DNA of 63,500 nucleotides from Mesostigma viride (taxonomy: Eukaryota; Streptophyta; Mesostigmatophyceae; Mesostigmatales; Mesostigmataceae), in assembly GCA_009746045.1 (NCBI GenBank), contig RPFO01000175.1:676501-740000 (forward strand). Direction: 5' to 3'. The notes beneath the pieces are model-generated. The model did not search any database and was not told the origin of the DNA. It was given only the letters and a program-made list of their open reading frames with translations. The position numbers and the translations under genes are program-made. Of the stretch, positions 12,029 to 21,214 are shown piece by piece (position 1 is the stretch's first letter; each line of letters opens with the position of its first letter).

Positions 12029-13317
12029 ACGTAGCATCACCCCCCCACATGTATTGATACGTACGTAGCATCACCCCCCACATGTATTGATACGTAGCAG
12101 CACCCCCCCACATGTATTGATACGTAGCACCCCCCCACATGTATTGATACGTAGCAGCACCCCCCCACATGTATTGATACGTAGCAGCACCCCCCCACAT
12201 GTATTGATACGTAGCAGCACCCCCCCACATGTATTGATACGTAGCAGCACCCCCCCACATGTATTGATACGTAGCAGCACCCCCCCACATGTATTGATAC
12301 GTAGCAGCACCCCCCCACATGTATTGATACGTAGCAGCACCCCCCACATGTATTGATACGTAGCAGCACCCCCCACATGTATTGATACGTAGCAGCACCC
12401 CCCACATGTATTGATACGTAGCAGCACCCCCCCACATGTATTGATACGTAGCAGCACCCCCCCACATGTATTGATACGTAGCAGCACCCCCCCACATGTA
12501 TTGATACGTAGCAGCACCCCCCACATGTATTGATACGTAGCACCCCCCCACATGTATTGATACGTAGCAGCACCCCCCACATGTATTGATACGTAGCAGC
12601 ACCCCCCCACATGTATTGATACGTAGCAGCACCCCCCCACATGTATTGATACGTAGCAGCACCCCCCCACATGTATTGATACGTAGCAGCACCCCCCCAC
12701 ATGTATTGATACGTAGCAGCACCCCCCACATGTATTGATACGTAGCAGCACCCCCCACATGTATTGATACGTAGCAGCACCCCCCCACATGTATTGATAC
12801 GTAGCAGCACCCCCCCACATGTATTGATACGTAGCAGCACCCCCCACATGTATTGATACGTAGCAGCACCCCCCCACATGTATTGATACGTAGCAGCACC
12901 CCCCCACATGTATTGATACGTAGCAGCACCCCCCCACATGTATTGATACGTAGCAGCACCCCCCCACATGTATTGATACGTAGCAGCACCCCCCCACATG
13001 TATTGATACGTAGCAGCACCCCCCCACATGTATTGATACGTAGCAGCACCCCCCCACATGTATTGATACGTAGCAGCACCCCCCCACATGTATTGATACG
13101 TAGCAGCACCCCCCCACATGTATTGATACGTAGCAGCACCCCCCCACATGTATTGATACGTAGCAGCACCCCCCCACATGTATTGATACGTAGCAGCACC
13201 CCCCCACATGTATTGATACGTAGCAGCACCCCCCCACATGTATTGATACGTAGCAGCACCCCCCCACATGTATTGATACGTAGCAGCACCCCCCCACATG
13301 TATTGATACGTAGCAGC
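12029..13317. repeat. C-rich minisatellite, 29-30-bp unit, inverted relative to the previous array
   Basis: About 43 nearly identical units of ACATGTATTGATACGTAGCA plus GCACCCCCC(C). Unit length varies mainly by one C, with occasional loss of a GCA. The near-identity of units suggests recent expansion or homogenisation. Confidence 0.93.
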
Positions 13318-13326
13318 ACAATTTTA

Positions 13327-13462
13327 GTCAGCCTACCATCCACGTTGCGGCAAAAGATCACCTTTTTTTGTGTTTCGGCAAAATGAAGATTTCTTGCAAA
13401 CTATCGTTATGCAGGCAGGTAGCAACGTCCGATGTTATAATCCGGCAGGTAGCATGCAAACG
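13327..13462 (+). repeat. Direct repeat, copy 1
   Basis: Begins GTCAGCCTACCATCCACGTT, continues GCGGCAAAAG and ends in GCAGGTAGCATGCAAACG. It recurs at about 13892-14043 with indels. It may be a local duplication or two copies of an unnamed repeat; no gene seen in 13318-14300. Confidence 0.65.
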
Positions 13463-13891
13463 TCGAAACGATATGAAGGGGAAAAAAAGCATCAAACAGG
13501 AGCACCGATTAGAAACGCAGCAAATGCAGTATGTGCACATCTACACCTACAACCTAACCAGACCAAAGGCATAGCAAACATGGAAAGGGTGACCCAAGTG
13601 AAAGCCTAGCACCACCATGATCGACATGTGCGAGACCAAGAAACGCTCCATGGCAACTAGACTAAAGGGATGGATGCCAGATGTGGATTAGGATCGGCTT
13701 AGCTGACTCTACCGAGATGTCTGCAGGGTTTCGCTAGCAACGAAAAGAAGGAAGCCAGACATTTTTATCACTCTTGCTGCAACATAGAGTTTCTTGCGAT
13801 GGCAGCAAGGACATGTCTTCGCCCAGCTGGCTAACTGTGTCGTCGGCGTGCATGCGCTGTTTAGTTGCCGTTTTTGATAGAACGCAGTTTG

Positions 13892-14043
13892 TCAGCCTAC
13901 CATCCACGATGCGGCAAAAGCTCACCTTTTTTCTTTATGCGGGAAAATGAAGACCGATTGCCTTAATTGCTTGAAGACCGATTTCCTTTCGTTATGCACA
14001 GGTAGCAAAGCGATGTTGTAAAAAAGCAGGTAGCATGCAAACG
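13892..14043 (+). repeat. Direct repeat, copy 2
   Basis: Second copy of the 13327-13462 repeat, sharing GTCAGCCTACCATCCACG, TGCGGCAAAAG, TTTCGTTATGCA and GCAGGTAGCATGCAAACG. Confidence 0.65.
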
Positions 14044-14314
14044 GTTGCAGCTGGTTACTATTAGCTATGGGGTCTCTCTGCGGCTGCGCTTCTTTTTCGA
14101 TGGGCGATGGGACGGTCGCAATTCGCAAACCGGACGCGGCGTCACAGGGCTGAACGGTATTGAAAAAATTGGAAACGTGGCATCCTCGTTCCTCCCCACG
14201 GAACTGAAAACTGGAAGCGCGGCGCTGGTGCAAAAGCTCGATCCCATCTTTTGGAACCAAGCTAGCGGATTGGACGACATCCAATATGCCGTCACCCGTG
14301 CTTGTGGCCGCAGG

Positions 14315-14322
14315 TATAAAAA
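14315..14322 (+). promoter_or_regulatory. Candidate TATA box for the plus-strand transposase-like gene
   Basis: TATAAAAA lies about 500 bp upstream of the proposed start codon, with untranslated sequence and an AT-rich stretch between. A sequence GGTTCGATTCC at 14408-14418 matches a polymerase III B-box and may instead mark a tRNA-derived repeat here. Weak evidence for either. Confidence 0.3.
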
Positions 14323-14480
14323 GAGACGACCTCCAGCCCATTTACCTGGGAACATTCGGATGTTTGGCTGACATCGTTACCATGCAGAAATGTTCAATGA
14401 GGTTCTGGGTTCGATTCCTGGTGTGGTCATGGAAATAAATTTTTTTCTGCACATCTACTGAAATCAGTCATAGCACCAAA

Positions 14481-14503
14481 CGGTCACGCTGCAGCGAGAC
14501 GCT
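14481..14503. repeat. Palindromic hairpin upstream of the transposase-like gene
   Basis: GGTCACGCTGCAGCGAGACG, same family. A half copy, GGGGTCTCTCTGCGGCTG, lies at about 14069-14087. Confidence 0.7.
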
Positions 14504-14519
14504 ATAGCCCTGGAGGCCG

Positions 14520-14792
14520 CTGATAAACCTGACATCCGGTATGTCTTACTATCATAGATTGCCGAACTATATAATAATAATAGTCTATACCACTTTTTCT
14601 TGTAAATCATTTACTAAATAATGATTCTATATACTTTAACATACCATATTATTAAAGTATGTGGAATTTAACCATGCTATTCACAATATATTATAAAATC
14701 TTTTGCAAAATATACTGTAATTAGTATATATATTTTCTGATAAACAATTTTATCAATGCTACTGTGTTATTTTTGTTATTCTCGCCATGCAG
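14520..14792. other. AT-rich island ending in a 3' splice site
   Basis: About 270 bp of strongly AT-rich sequence in otherwise GC-rich DNA. It ends in a T-rich tract and CCATGCAG, a good acceptor for the small exon at 14793-14838, so it is probably an intron or 5' leader. Confidence 0.5.
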
Positions 14793-14825
14793 GTATCTGA
14801 GTGTTCTGGGAGAACTAATAAGAGA

Positions 14826-17800
14826 ATGAGCCGCGAAGGTGAGGAAAACCTGAAATCTTTTCGTCCTTATTGGGGTCTCTCTGCAGCTAGACCATTTATA
14901 ACCACAAGCAATAGCTTAAATTCAAGGGTCTCGCTGCAGCTAGACCCTCTTTATGGTTGCTATAAAATTAATGAATCAGAAGTCTGTGATTTAACAATCG
15001 CACGCCGCAATGAAGGGTCTAGCTGCAGCGAGACCCCAATCTTGGTCGGGGTATGCTAAGTTCACCACATCAGGTAATCTTTTCGTCTAACGGAAAAAGC
15101 CCCTCTAAGGGTCTAGCTGCAGCTAGACCCCAATCGTGGTAAAAAATGATACACTTTCGAACTTTGTCTGTAATTGTCGCTTTTCCCAACGATACTCGAT
15201 TTGCATGGATTTCGTTGTGCCGGTCGTCATGGCATGCAGCACGCGAACGGGTGGGAGTTTTCGCCCTTGCGTCCGGTCGTCCAGGATTCAGTGCAATTAA
15301 GTTGAACACCGGGACGAAGCAGTCAACTGGCGCAAAAAGGGTTTTCGGAGATGAGAACCAGAATCCAGCGCAGCCTGAAGCCAAGGAAGTCAAGCGGCCG
15401 GGAGAATACTCGAAATCAAAGAGGGTTATTGGGGAATATTTCGCTGACCAGGCGTTTGAAGCGGCTCAGGCGATGACAAAACCCGAGGGGCGGGGGCCGG
15501 CTTTCGACCAGATGATTGCTGGCTTTAACTCTAGGGCCGCTGAACTAGGTCACGGGAAGTATCATGAGGAGGCGAAAAAGCTTTACAATCAGGAGCGGAT
15601 GGCAGAACTGAACAGGTTCTGGGTGGCTCGGATTAACGGCTTTTTTGATGGTCTGACCAAAAGCGACGCAGACAGAGACGTCAGGATGGTGCTGATGTCC
15701 ACGCTTTACTGTGGTGACGACTTGGAGAAGGAGTTTTCGGCCGCGGAGTTGGAGAACCTGACGGGGATGGACGCCAAGAAGATTCGCGGAATTCGCGCGA
15801 TACGAAGGCAGCAGAAGTTGGACTACCTCAGACACGCGCAGGCTCGCAAGGGGCGCCCTTTGCCGCAATTCGTGATTGACGCGATAGTGGACGCGTGGAT
15901 GCACGATGATGAGTCGCGCGCCTCCTCCCAGATGAAGGATGTCAAGCGCACTTACAGCAGGGAGGGTCGTGGCAATCACGGGGTGCTCGTCGCCGTTGAG
16001 GGAGCGCGCTATTACATGACCTCCAAGGAGGACATGTACAATCACTTTCTCGAAAAGCATGCGTACTGGAACAAAAGGAGTAACCAGTATGATAAGGACG
16101 TGGGCATTCACGTGGGCTACACGACCTTCTGCAAATACGCGCCCGATTGCATCAAGGGCAAGTGGAAGGAGAGGAACCTGTGCGCGTGTGAGAAGCACGT
16201 CACCATGCAGTCGGCCATGGGGGCGTGGACCAAGCACTCCAATGCGAACCACGGCAAGAACTGCAAGTGTGGCGCGGAGTGTGCGGGATGCTCCAAGTAC
16301 AGAGAGCCGGACGGTACTTGCGGAATGTGGAAAGCCATTCACTCGACGGACTGGATCAAGCACTTTCACTGCCCGGTGTCCGCCGAGACTGACGGCAGGG
16401 ATAACGGGCTGCGTGAAGGGGGCGGAATGGGCGGGGGGATGGAAGAGGGGGAGGGGGAAGATGAATGGCGGGGACGGGACCTGGAAGACCTCGACATTTC
16501 TGAGAGGCTGGTGGAGGACGAAGATGGGGTGCCGAGGACGGAGAGGGTTCACCGCATACTGAAGATGGCGTGTGTGGAGGGGTTCTGTCCTGAGGAATCA
16601 TGCGGCATCCATAATAACTGGGTGCAGTGTGATCGGGACAAGAATTCCACGGAGATTCTGAATTGGTTCAAGTTCGAGATGGTGGAGCAGACTGTGACCC
16701 GACGGGTGAATGTGAGTTGGTTTCGATTTTATTTCTCCGTTAATATGTTGTTGACTTTTTTTTTTGTGACCTATAGCTGCAGCGAGACCCTTTGTGAGTT
16801 GCAGTTATCTTATCGAAATGCGATTTTATTGCAAATCGAAACTGTCTGCGGACCTTTGCGAAACAGGGCGAGACCGATGGCAGGGCGGCGAAGAAGGTGA
16901 AGCGGCCCGAGCAAGTCCAAATGAGGTCCACCCCAGCTGAGCTGCGGGACGAGATTCTTAAGATGTGGGACAAGTTCACCGTGCACTGCTTTACGGCCTG
17001 GTCGCAGGCGGATACAATCAAGGATCGGGAGAAGAATCTGAGAGAGGGGGACGTGCTCGTGCACGGCGACTGGGCCGAGAACTACGAGAACAGCAGCTAC
17101 GTCCAACTGCAGTCGCAGTACTTCCACAAGCGCAGCCACATCCTGATGCCCATGATCGTGCGTTATCGGCTCAACGGCGAGCTGGAAAAGCGCGTCTTCT
17201 TTTTCCTGGGGGATTCCAGTATCAAGCGGGGCGAGCGCGCACTCGTATACGCTCTTCGCAAGATTCTGGAAACCCTGCGGGTAGAAGTAGGGGTAGAGGT
17301 GCGAAACCTGTACATGTGCTCGGACAACTGCGCGGTGCAGTTTAAGTCCAGGTACGTGATTAACCAGATTAACGGTCTGCTCATGGGGGATCCCGACCTG
17401 CAGGCCTTTGAGTTCCACTACATGGGGGAGCAGCATGGGAAGGGGGAGGTGGATGGTCAAGGAGCGAAGTGCAAGTGCGTCTTGAGGGAAATGCAGAGGA
17501 TTCCCGAAAACCAGCACATACTTGAGACCCACCAGCTAGTCGCCTACTTGAACCAGAACTGGCAGGGCGGCAAGACATCGAGCAGGGAGTCGGCCCGCGC
17601 GCGGGCCGAGAACGTCACTCGCCACTTCTTCCTTTTACCCCCGGTACGGAATTTTGTGTTATTTCAGGTTTTAAGACGTCAACTGCCGCTGTTCTATAAA
17701 AATTCAAACCCAATAAAGGTATCTCTGCAGAGAGACCCTATATACTGTCCATGGGTTGCTTTTCTTTTAGGTATGAAATTTCGCTTGTTCTTTCGGTATG

Positions 17801-18873
17801 AAGGGGTCTCTCTGCAGCTATACCCTGTGTCGAATTTCGATCACTTGATATCTTGTCGTACGTTGTTATTATGATTCGAATGGGGTCTCTCTGCAGCTAT
17901 ACCCTGTGTCGAATTTTGATCACTTGATATCTTGTCGTACGTTGTTATTATGATTCGAATGGGGTCTCTCTGCAGCTATACCCTGTGTCGAATTTTGATC
18001 ACTTGATGTCTTGTCGTTAATTTTTTTTTTAAGGGGTCTCTCTGCAGCTATACCCTGTTTTATTGGTTTTTGGTCAATTTTGCTAATTTGAACGGTATTC
18101 TTTTTGTCCTAACTATTTGATGACAGGACGTCGAGTCCGGCCGACGCGCGGAGGTTGAGGAGGTGCCTGGCATCAAGAAGGCGCATTGGTGGCGACTGGA
18201 CAAGTCCGACCCTGGCCTTTTGATGATTAGGCGCTATTCCTGCTACTGTCCGCCCTGTTTGGCTGGGCGGTTTGAGGGATGTCTAAGCGAGTGGTCGTTT
18301 ATCATCGAGTTCAATGATGCAGGAAGCTCGATGAAAACTGTCCGTTTGCTGCCACCGAGCCAGCCCAACCCTCCGGTTCGCATGGTGACGCGGGGGGAGC
18401 AGCTGAAGGACAAGCGGGAGGCGATGGGCCGGCAGATGAGACTCCACGACTATGTGGCAGTTCCATCGGACAAGGACACGGATCACGATCCCATCCACCC
18501 GTTCTGGTTGGCTGAGGTTGTAAGCGAAGCCGGGCCGATCGTGTTAGACGAGAACTTCGAGAGGTGGGTCGAGGGCCGGAACGGACGGGAGAAGGAGCTG
18601 TTCCTCGCCGGGAACGGCATTCTTCCCGTTCGGATTTGGAAGCGGGATAAGCATGACCCCCTGCATTTCACGCTCAACGTTGAGGATTGGCCACCGTCAC
18701 GCCAGCCCGAGCTTGTGAATTGCTATCTCTGCGTCGCTCCGGCTCTCCGGCTAGAAGCACGCGTGCGCAGCGACGGAATGTGTGCCGACATCAGGATGAG
18801 CAAGGAGCTCGACAAGTGGCTTACTACGCTGGTGATCAAGGATGAAGCCCCGGAGGGGCCGGCACCGACTTAA
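14826..18873 (+). CDS. Transposase-like protein with three acidic motifs, four exons
   Basis: Exons 14793-14838 (ATG at 14826), 15285-16711, 16867-17643 and 18127-18873 join in frame to 987 aa. An N-terminal region leads to a Cys/His-rich block (CACEKH, CKCGAECAGC, CPEESCG). Exon 3 carries GDWAENY, then GDSSIKRGE, SDNCAVQFKS and HGKGEVDGQG, an order of acidic motifs expected of an RNase H-fold DDE core. Exon 4 has CYCPPC. From memory, uncharacterised animal and algal repeat proteins share a DFAENY...SDG...HGKG pattern; I have not searched. The three introns hold four, one and five palindromic hairpins. The gene diverges from the giant gene at its left. The start is uncertain because coding could extend upstream. 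A domesticated host gene is the alternative. Confidence 0.72.
14872..15131. repeat. Four palindromic hairpins in intron 1 of the transposase-like gene
   Basis: Copies at 14872-14895, 14924-14948, 15013-15037 and 15107-15131 within intron 14839-15284. Cores alternate between GCTGCAGC flanked by TCTC/GAGA and by TCTA/TAGA, so arms vary but pairing is largely kept. Confidence 0.87.
16770..16791. repeat. Palindromic hairpin in intron 2 of the transposase-like gene
   Basis: CTATAGCTGCAGCGAGACCC in intron 16712-16866. The left arm is mutated. Confidence 0.72.
17717..18056. repeat. Five hairpins in intron 3, three on an 80-bp tandem unit
   Basis: Copies at 17717, 17802, 17881, 17961 and 18031 within intron 17644-18126. 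Three form an 80-bp tandem repeat sharing the spacer TCACTTGATATCTTGTCGTA. Cores read GGTCTCTCTGCAGCTATACC, so the arms differ from those at the left of the block. Confidence 0.85.
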
Positions 18874-18883
18874 ACAAGAAATT

Positions 18884-18906
18884 GGGGTCTCGCTGCGGGT
18901 AGACGA
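18884..18906. repeat. Hairpin just downstream of the transposase-like stop codon
   Basis: GGGGTCTCGCTGCGGGTAGA begins 11 bp after the TAA at 18871-18873. It may sit in the 3' untranslated region. Confidence 0.7.
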
Positions 18907-19160
18907 CGCCCTAGTTTCGGCTCGTATTATATCTTTAGAGTGGGGCTTCAGTAGGGTGTAAAAAGGTGGCCGCATATATTGTATATATTTTTGAGATCTT
19001 TCTGTGGTCAAGTTTAAGGGTAGTTGATAATTTTTTGCGGCCTTCAATTAACAGTTATTTTTTACTGCAACATAATTTTATGCTGTATATTTAAATAATG
19101 ATAAGGATTTCGATATTTTTTTGCACAATCTATTCGACATTTGTTTCTGCATGTCGAGAA

Positions 19161-19372
19161 TTTATTGCTCCACCCCCACAAAAAAAATCGTTCCGGAACT
19201 GTTCGAAGCGAATAGCACTGACAGGATTCGAACCCGGGTCCACATTAATGTTCGGAGTGAGGTAGGCCAGCCATCATGTTCCGCACTCAAATCTGGCTCG
19301 GGTCCGATCCCTTCCATTGCTCTTCGCTTCGAACAGCTCCGGAACAAGTTAGGTTGGGGTTGGAGCAATAAA
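19161..19372. repeat. 212-bp foldback element with a B-box-like motif
   Basis: The left end TTTATTGCTCCACCCCC and TTCCGGAACTGTTCGAAGCG are mirrored at the right (CGCTTCGAACAGCTCCGGAA, then GGGGTTGGAGCAATAAA). On the minus strand the interior holds GGTTCGAATCC, a perfect B-box consensus. It could be a MITE or a foldback of tRNA-like repeats. Target duplication not clear. Confidence 0.65.
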
Positions 19373-19587
19373 TACTTATTTGCCGGGCGCAGTTGTCATT
19401 CCGCCTAGTACAATTGCGTCACTAGTACAATTTTTGTCTGGGTACGGTACGAACCAATAACGCAATATTTAGTATCTAATCGCCGCTGCTCTTGCTGAAT
19501 TTTATCCGGAAGCTGAAAAGGTGTCCGGTGAAGCGAATACTAGTGACTGGTGGTCGTGCCCTTCCATTACTCCTTATCGACAAATTT

Positions 19588-19613
19588 TGGGTTCTACCTG
19601 CAGTTATAACCCT
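19588..19613. repeat. Degenerate palindromic hairpin, the rightmost seen
   Basis: GGGTTCTACCTGCAGTTATAACCC. I saw no member of the family to the right of this point in the window. Confidence 0.6.
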
Positions 19614-19692
19614 TGCGCGTCTGGCTGTCGGGGTCACCAATTTCCTGTCGATTGCAAGCAGCCAACCTTGCCGAAATTTAACACTGTCACAA

Positions 19693-20130
19693 ATGGAGCA
19701 GAGCAATATTTTCGGTTCTCAGCATACCTATGTGATGGTCGACAAAAATGAGCACGCTGCAAACATCAGAATTGATGTAGAGTTGCTCGGACCTTCTGCA
19801 CAGTGGGGTGCAGGTGTCATTGCGTTCGGCAATGGCATGATCGATCTGGTGCCACCCGATTCAGATTTGAACCCTGCTTACCAATGCGTGCCTGACAATC
19901 AGGCGAGAGTGGTGGTGGAGAGCACGGAAATTCCGGGCTCTCCCAATGTATCAATGATGCGCCTGAGGGCCGAGGCCCAGCAGGAGTTCCTGGCTGCTGC
20001 GGAGAACGGCGGGGCCAAGTGGAACACCAAAATGTATACAGGCGAGCCTCCCAACTACAGGGGAGACCAGTACCAGGGAGTGTACTCCTTCGGCGATTTT
20101 GACATCGACGGATGGGGCACCTTTTTCTAG
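19693..20130 (+). CDS. Small unrecognised protein, 145 aa
   Basis: The frame from ATG 19693 encodes MEQSNIFGSQHTYVMVDKNE onward and ends GDFDIDGWGTFF. It has mixed, protein-like composition with no low-complexity tract and no evident membrane segment. The frame stays open upstream to 19492 but includes the decayed hairpin at 19588, so I start at the ATG; a splice acceptor near there is possible. Transcribed in the same direction as the transposase-like gene and within the hairpin block, so it may be its partner. No family recognised. Confidence 0.45.
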   Translation: MEQSNIFGSQHTYVMVDKNEHAANIRIDVELLGPSAQWGAGVIAFGNGMIDLVPPDSDLNPAYQCVPDNQARVVVESTEIPGSPNVSMMRLRAEAQQEFLAAAENGGAKWNTKMYTGEPPNYRGDQYQGVYSFGDFDIDGWGTFF

Positions 20131-20980
20131 GCGCAATGCCTAAGTTGTCAAATACTCCGACAATGTCAAAATTGCGAATGATAAAATTACGGACATGTGC
20201 ACATATATGTACTGATTCAATAAAAAATTTCGGCAATTTTGTTCCCGGCATTGATAATCAAAAGCTGCTAGCAAGCCAAGGACTTCAAAAGTGGCAATAG
20301 ATCGATGTAGGTCGTCGATAAACTTGTCTAGTCGTCATATTTCGGTCGCAAAATTCGTGCGTGGCCTGCAGGCATCGGACAAAGTGCACGCAACAGCAGG
20401 AGTCGGTTGAGTTCGAAGCACGGCAGACACAAAATTTCGGCGCAAAGTCCGTCGGGCGAAAAATTCGCTCGGCTGCCAAATTTTCGGCAAGAATTTCGGC
20501 GCAATGTCCGGTTTTCGGACGATTGAAATTAGCGTTTTTTTCTTGCAAAAATCTACCCCATTCCGCGTGGGACCACCCTGGCAGGCGACCCCCGCGGCCC
20601 CAGCGACTCCAGACGCCCCAGCTTAGGGGAATACAGCAGTAGTAGTGTAGAATAGATAGACCGTGGCCATGTACATGTACGCCTCCTACAGGCACTCTAC
20701 CAGCTAAGCCACGCGCTTTATTTAATCATGTACACGCGTGCCTATGATGTGCCACACTCCAGATGATGCCTAGCTTTATTTAGTTATGCTGTGCCCATGC
20801 AGAGAGCTGCTCTCTGCTGAGATGTCACGCTCTAGCTTTTGTATAGATAGCTATGCTGATCTTCCCCCCCATGACAGGCTCCCCCTTAGCTGGGCATAGC
20901 TTGATTGATCATGGGGATGCAGGTGCCCTGGCGCACCTATAGAGCAAGTGTTGTTTACATTCCCACTCTTGCAGGAAGTA
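20131..20980. other. Non-coding stretch with a tRNA-like relic
   Basis: No convincing gene. Several short fragments of the type AATTTCGGCGCAA recur at 20430-20510. On the minus strand, about 20707-20660 reads GTGGCTTAGCTGGTAGAGTG, a good tRNA D-arm/A-box, but no matching T-arm follows, so this looks like a tRNA-derived relic rather than a tRNA gene. Confidence 0.4.
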
Positions 20981-20984
20981 GCTC

Positions 20985-21081
20985 AGAATGTATTATAGGC
21001 TCATATGGCCCTTCTCTGGGCTATGTGCTACATATACTCCCAACGGAGTTATGTTCCTAATTAATTAATTAATTAATTAAG
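20985..21081 (+). mobile_element. LINE 3' tail fragment with stem-loop and TTAA repeats
   Basis: CATATACTCCCAACGGAGTTATG at 21031-21053 can fold as a stem with a CCAACGG loop region and is followed by about six TTAA units. Same arrangement as at 26.0, 30.0, 55.8 and 61.7 kb. Confidence 0.6.
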
Positions 21082-21214
21082 AACAGGCGGCTGGGCTAGC
21101 ACTTGCCAGATGTTTCTAGCCTGTTTATCCAAAGGCACCAATGTCACAAAGGAAAGACGCCTATGCATAATATCAAGGAGACAACCTATGCATATATCAA
21201 CTCGCCTCCCAGCT

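Noticed and set aside
12029-13317. CRISPR array
   Set aside because: Units are continuous 29-30-bp tandem repeats without unique spacers, in a eukaryotic nuclear context.
11991-13361. Long Cys/Gly/Tyr-rich frames of more than 400 codons on both strands
   Set aside because: They are readings of the 30-bp minisatellite; unit lengths that avoid stops keep all frames open.
14350-14430. tRNA gene around the B-box at 14408
   Set aside because: The T-arm-like motif is present, but the acceptor and anticodon stems do not pair.
15545-16552. 335-codon minus-strand frame opposite transposase-like exon 2
   Set aside because: Shadow of the plus-strand exon, which has the Cys/His motifs and correct splice sites.
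1754-19613. Rho-independent terminators or viral transcript-end hairpins
   Set aside because: Most copies lie inside GT-AG introns of spliced genes, not at gene ends, and lack the following T run.
20650-20710. tRNA gene on the minus strand
   Set aside because: A good D-arm is present, but no anticodon arm or T-arm at the right spacing and no matching acceptor stem.
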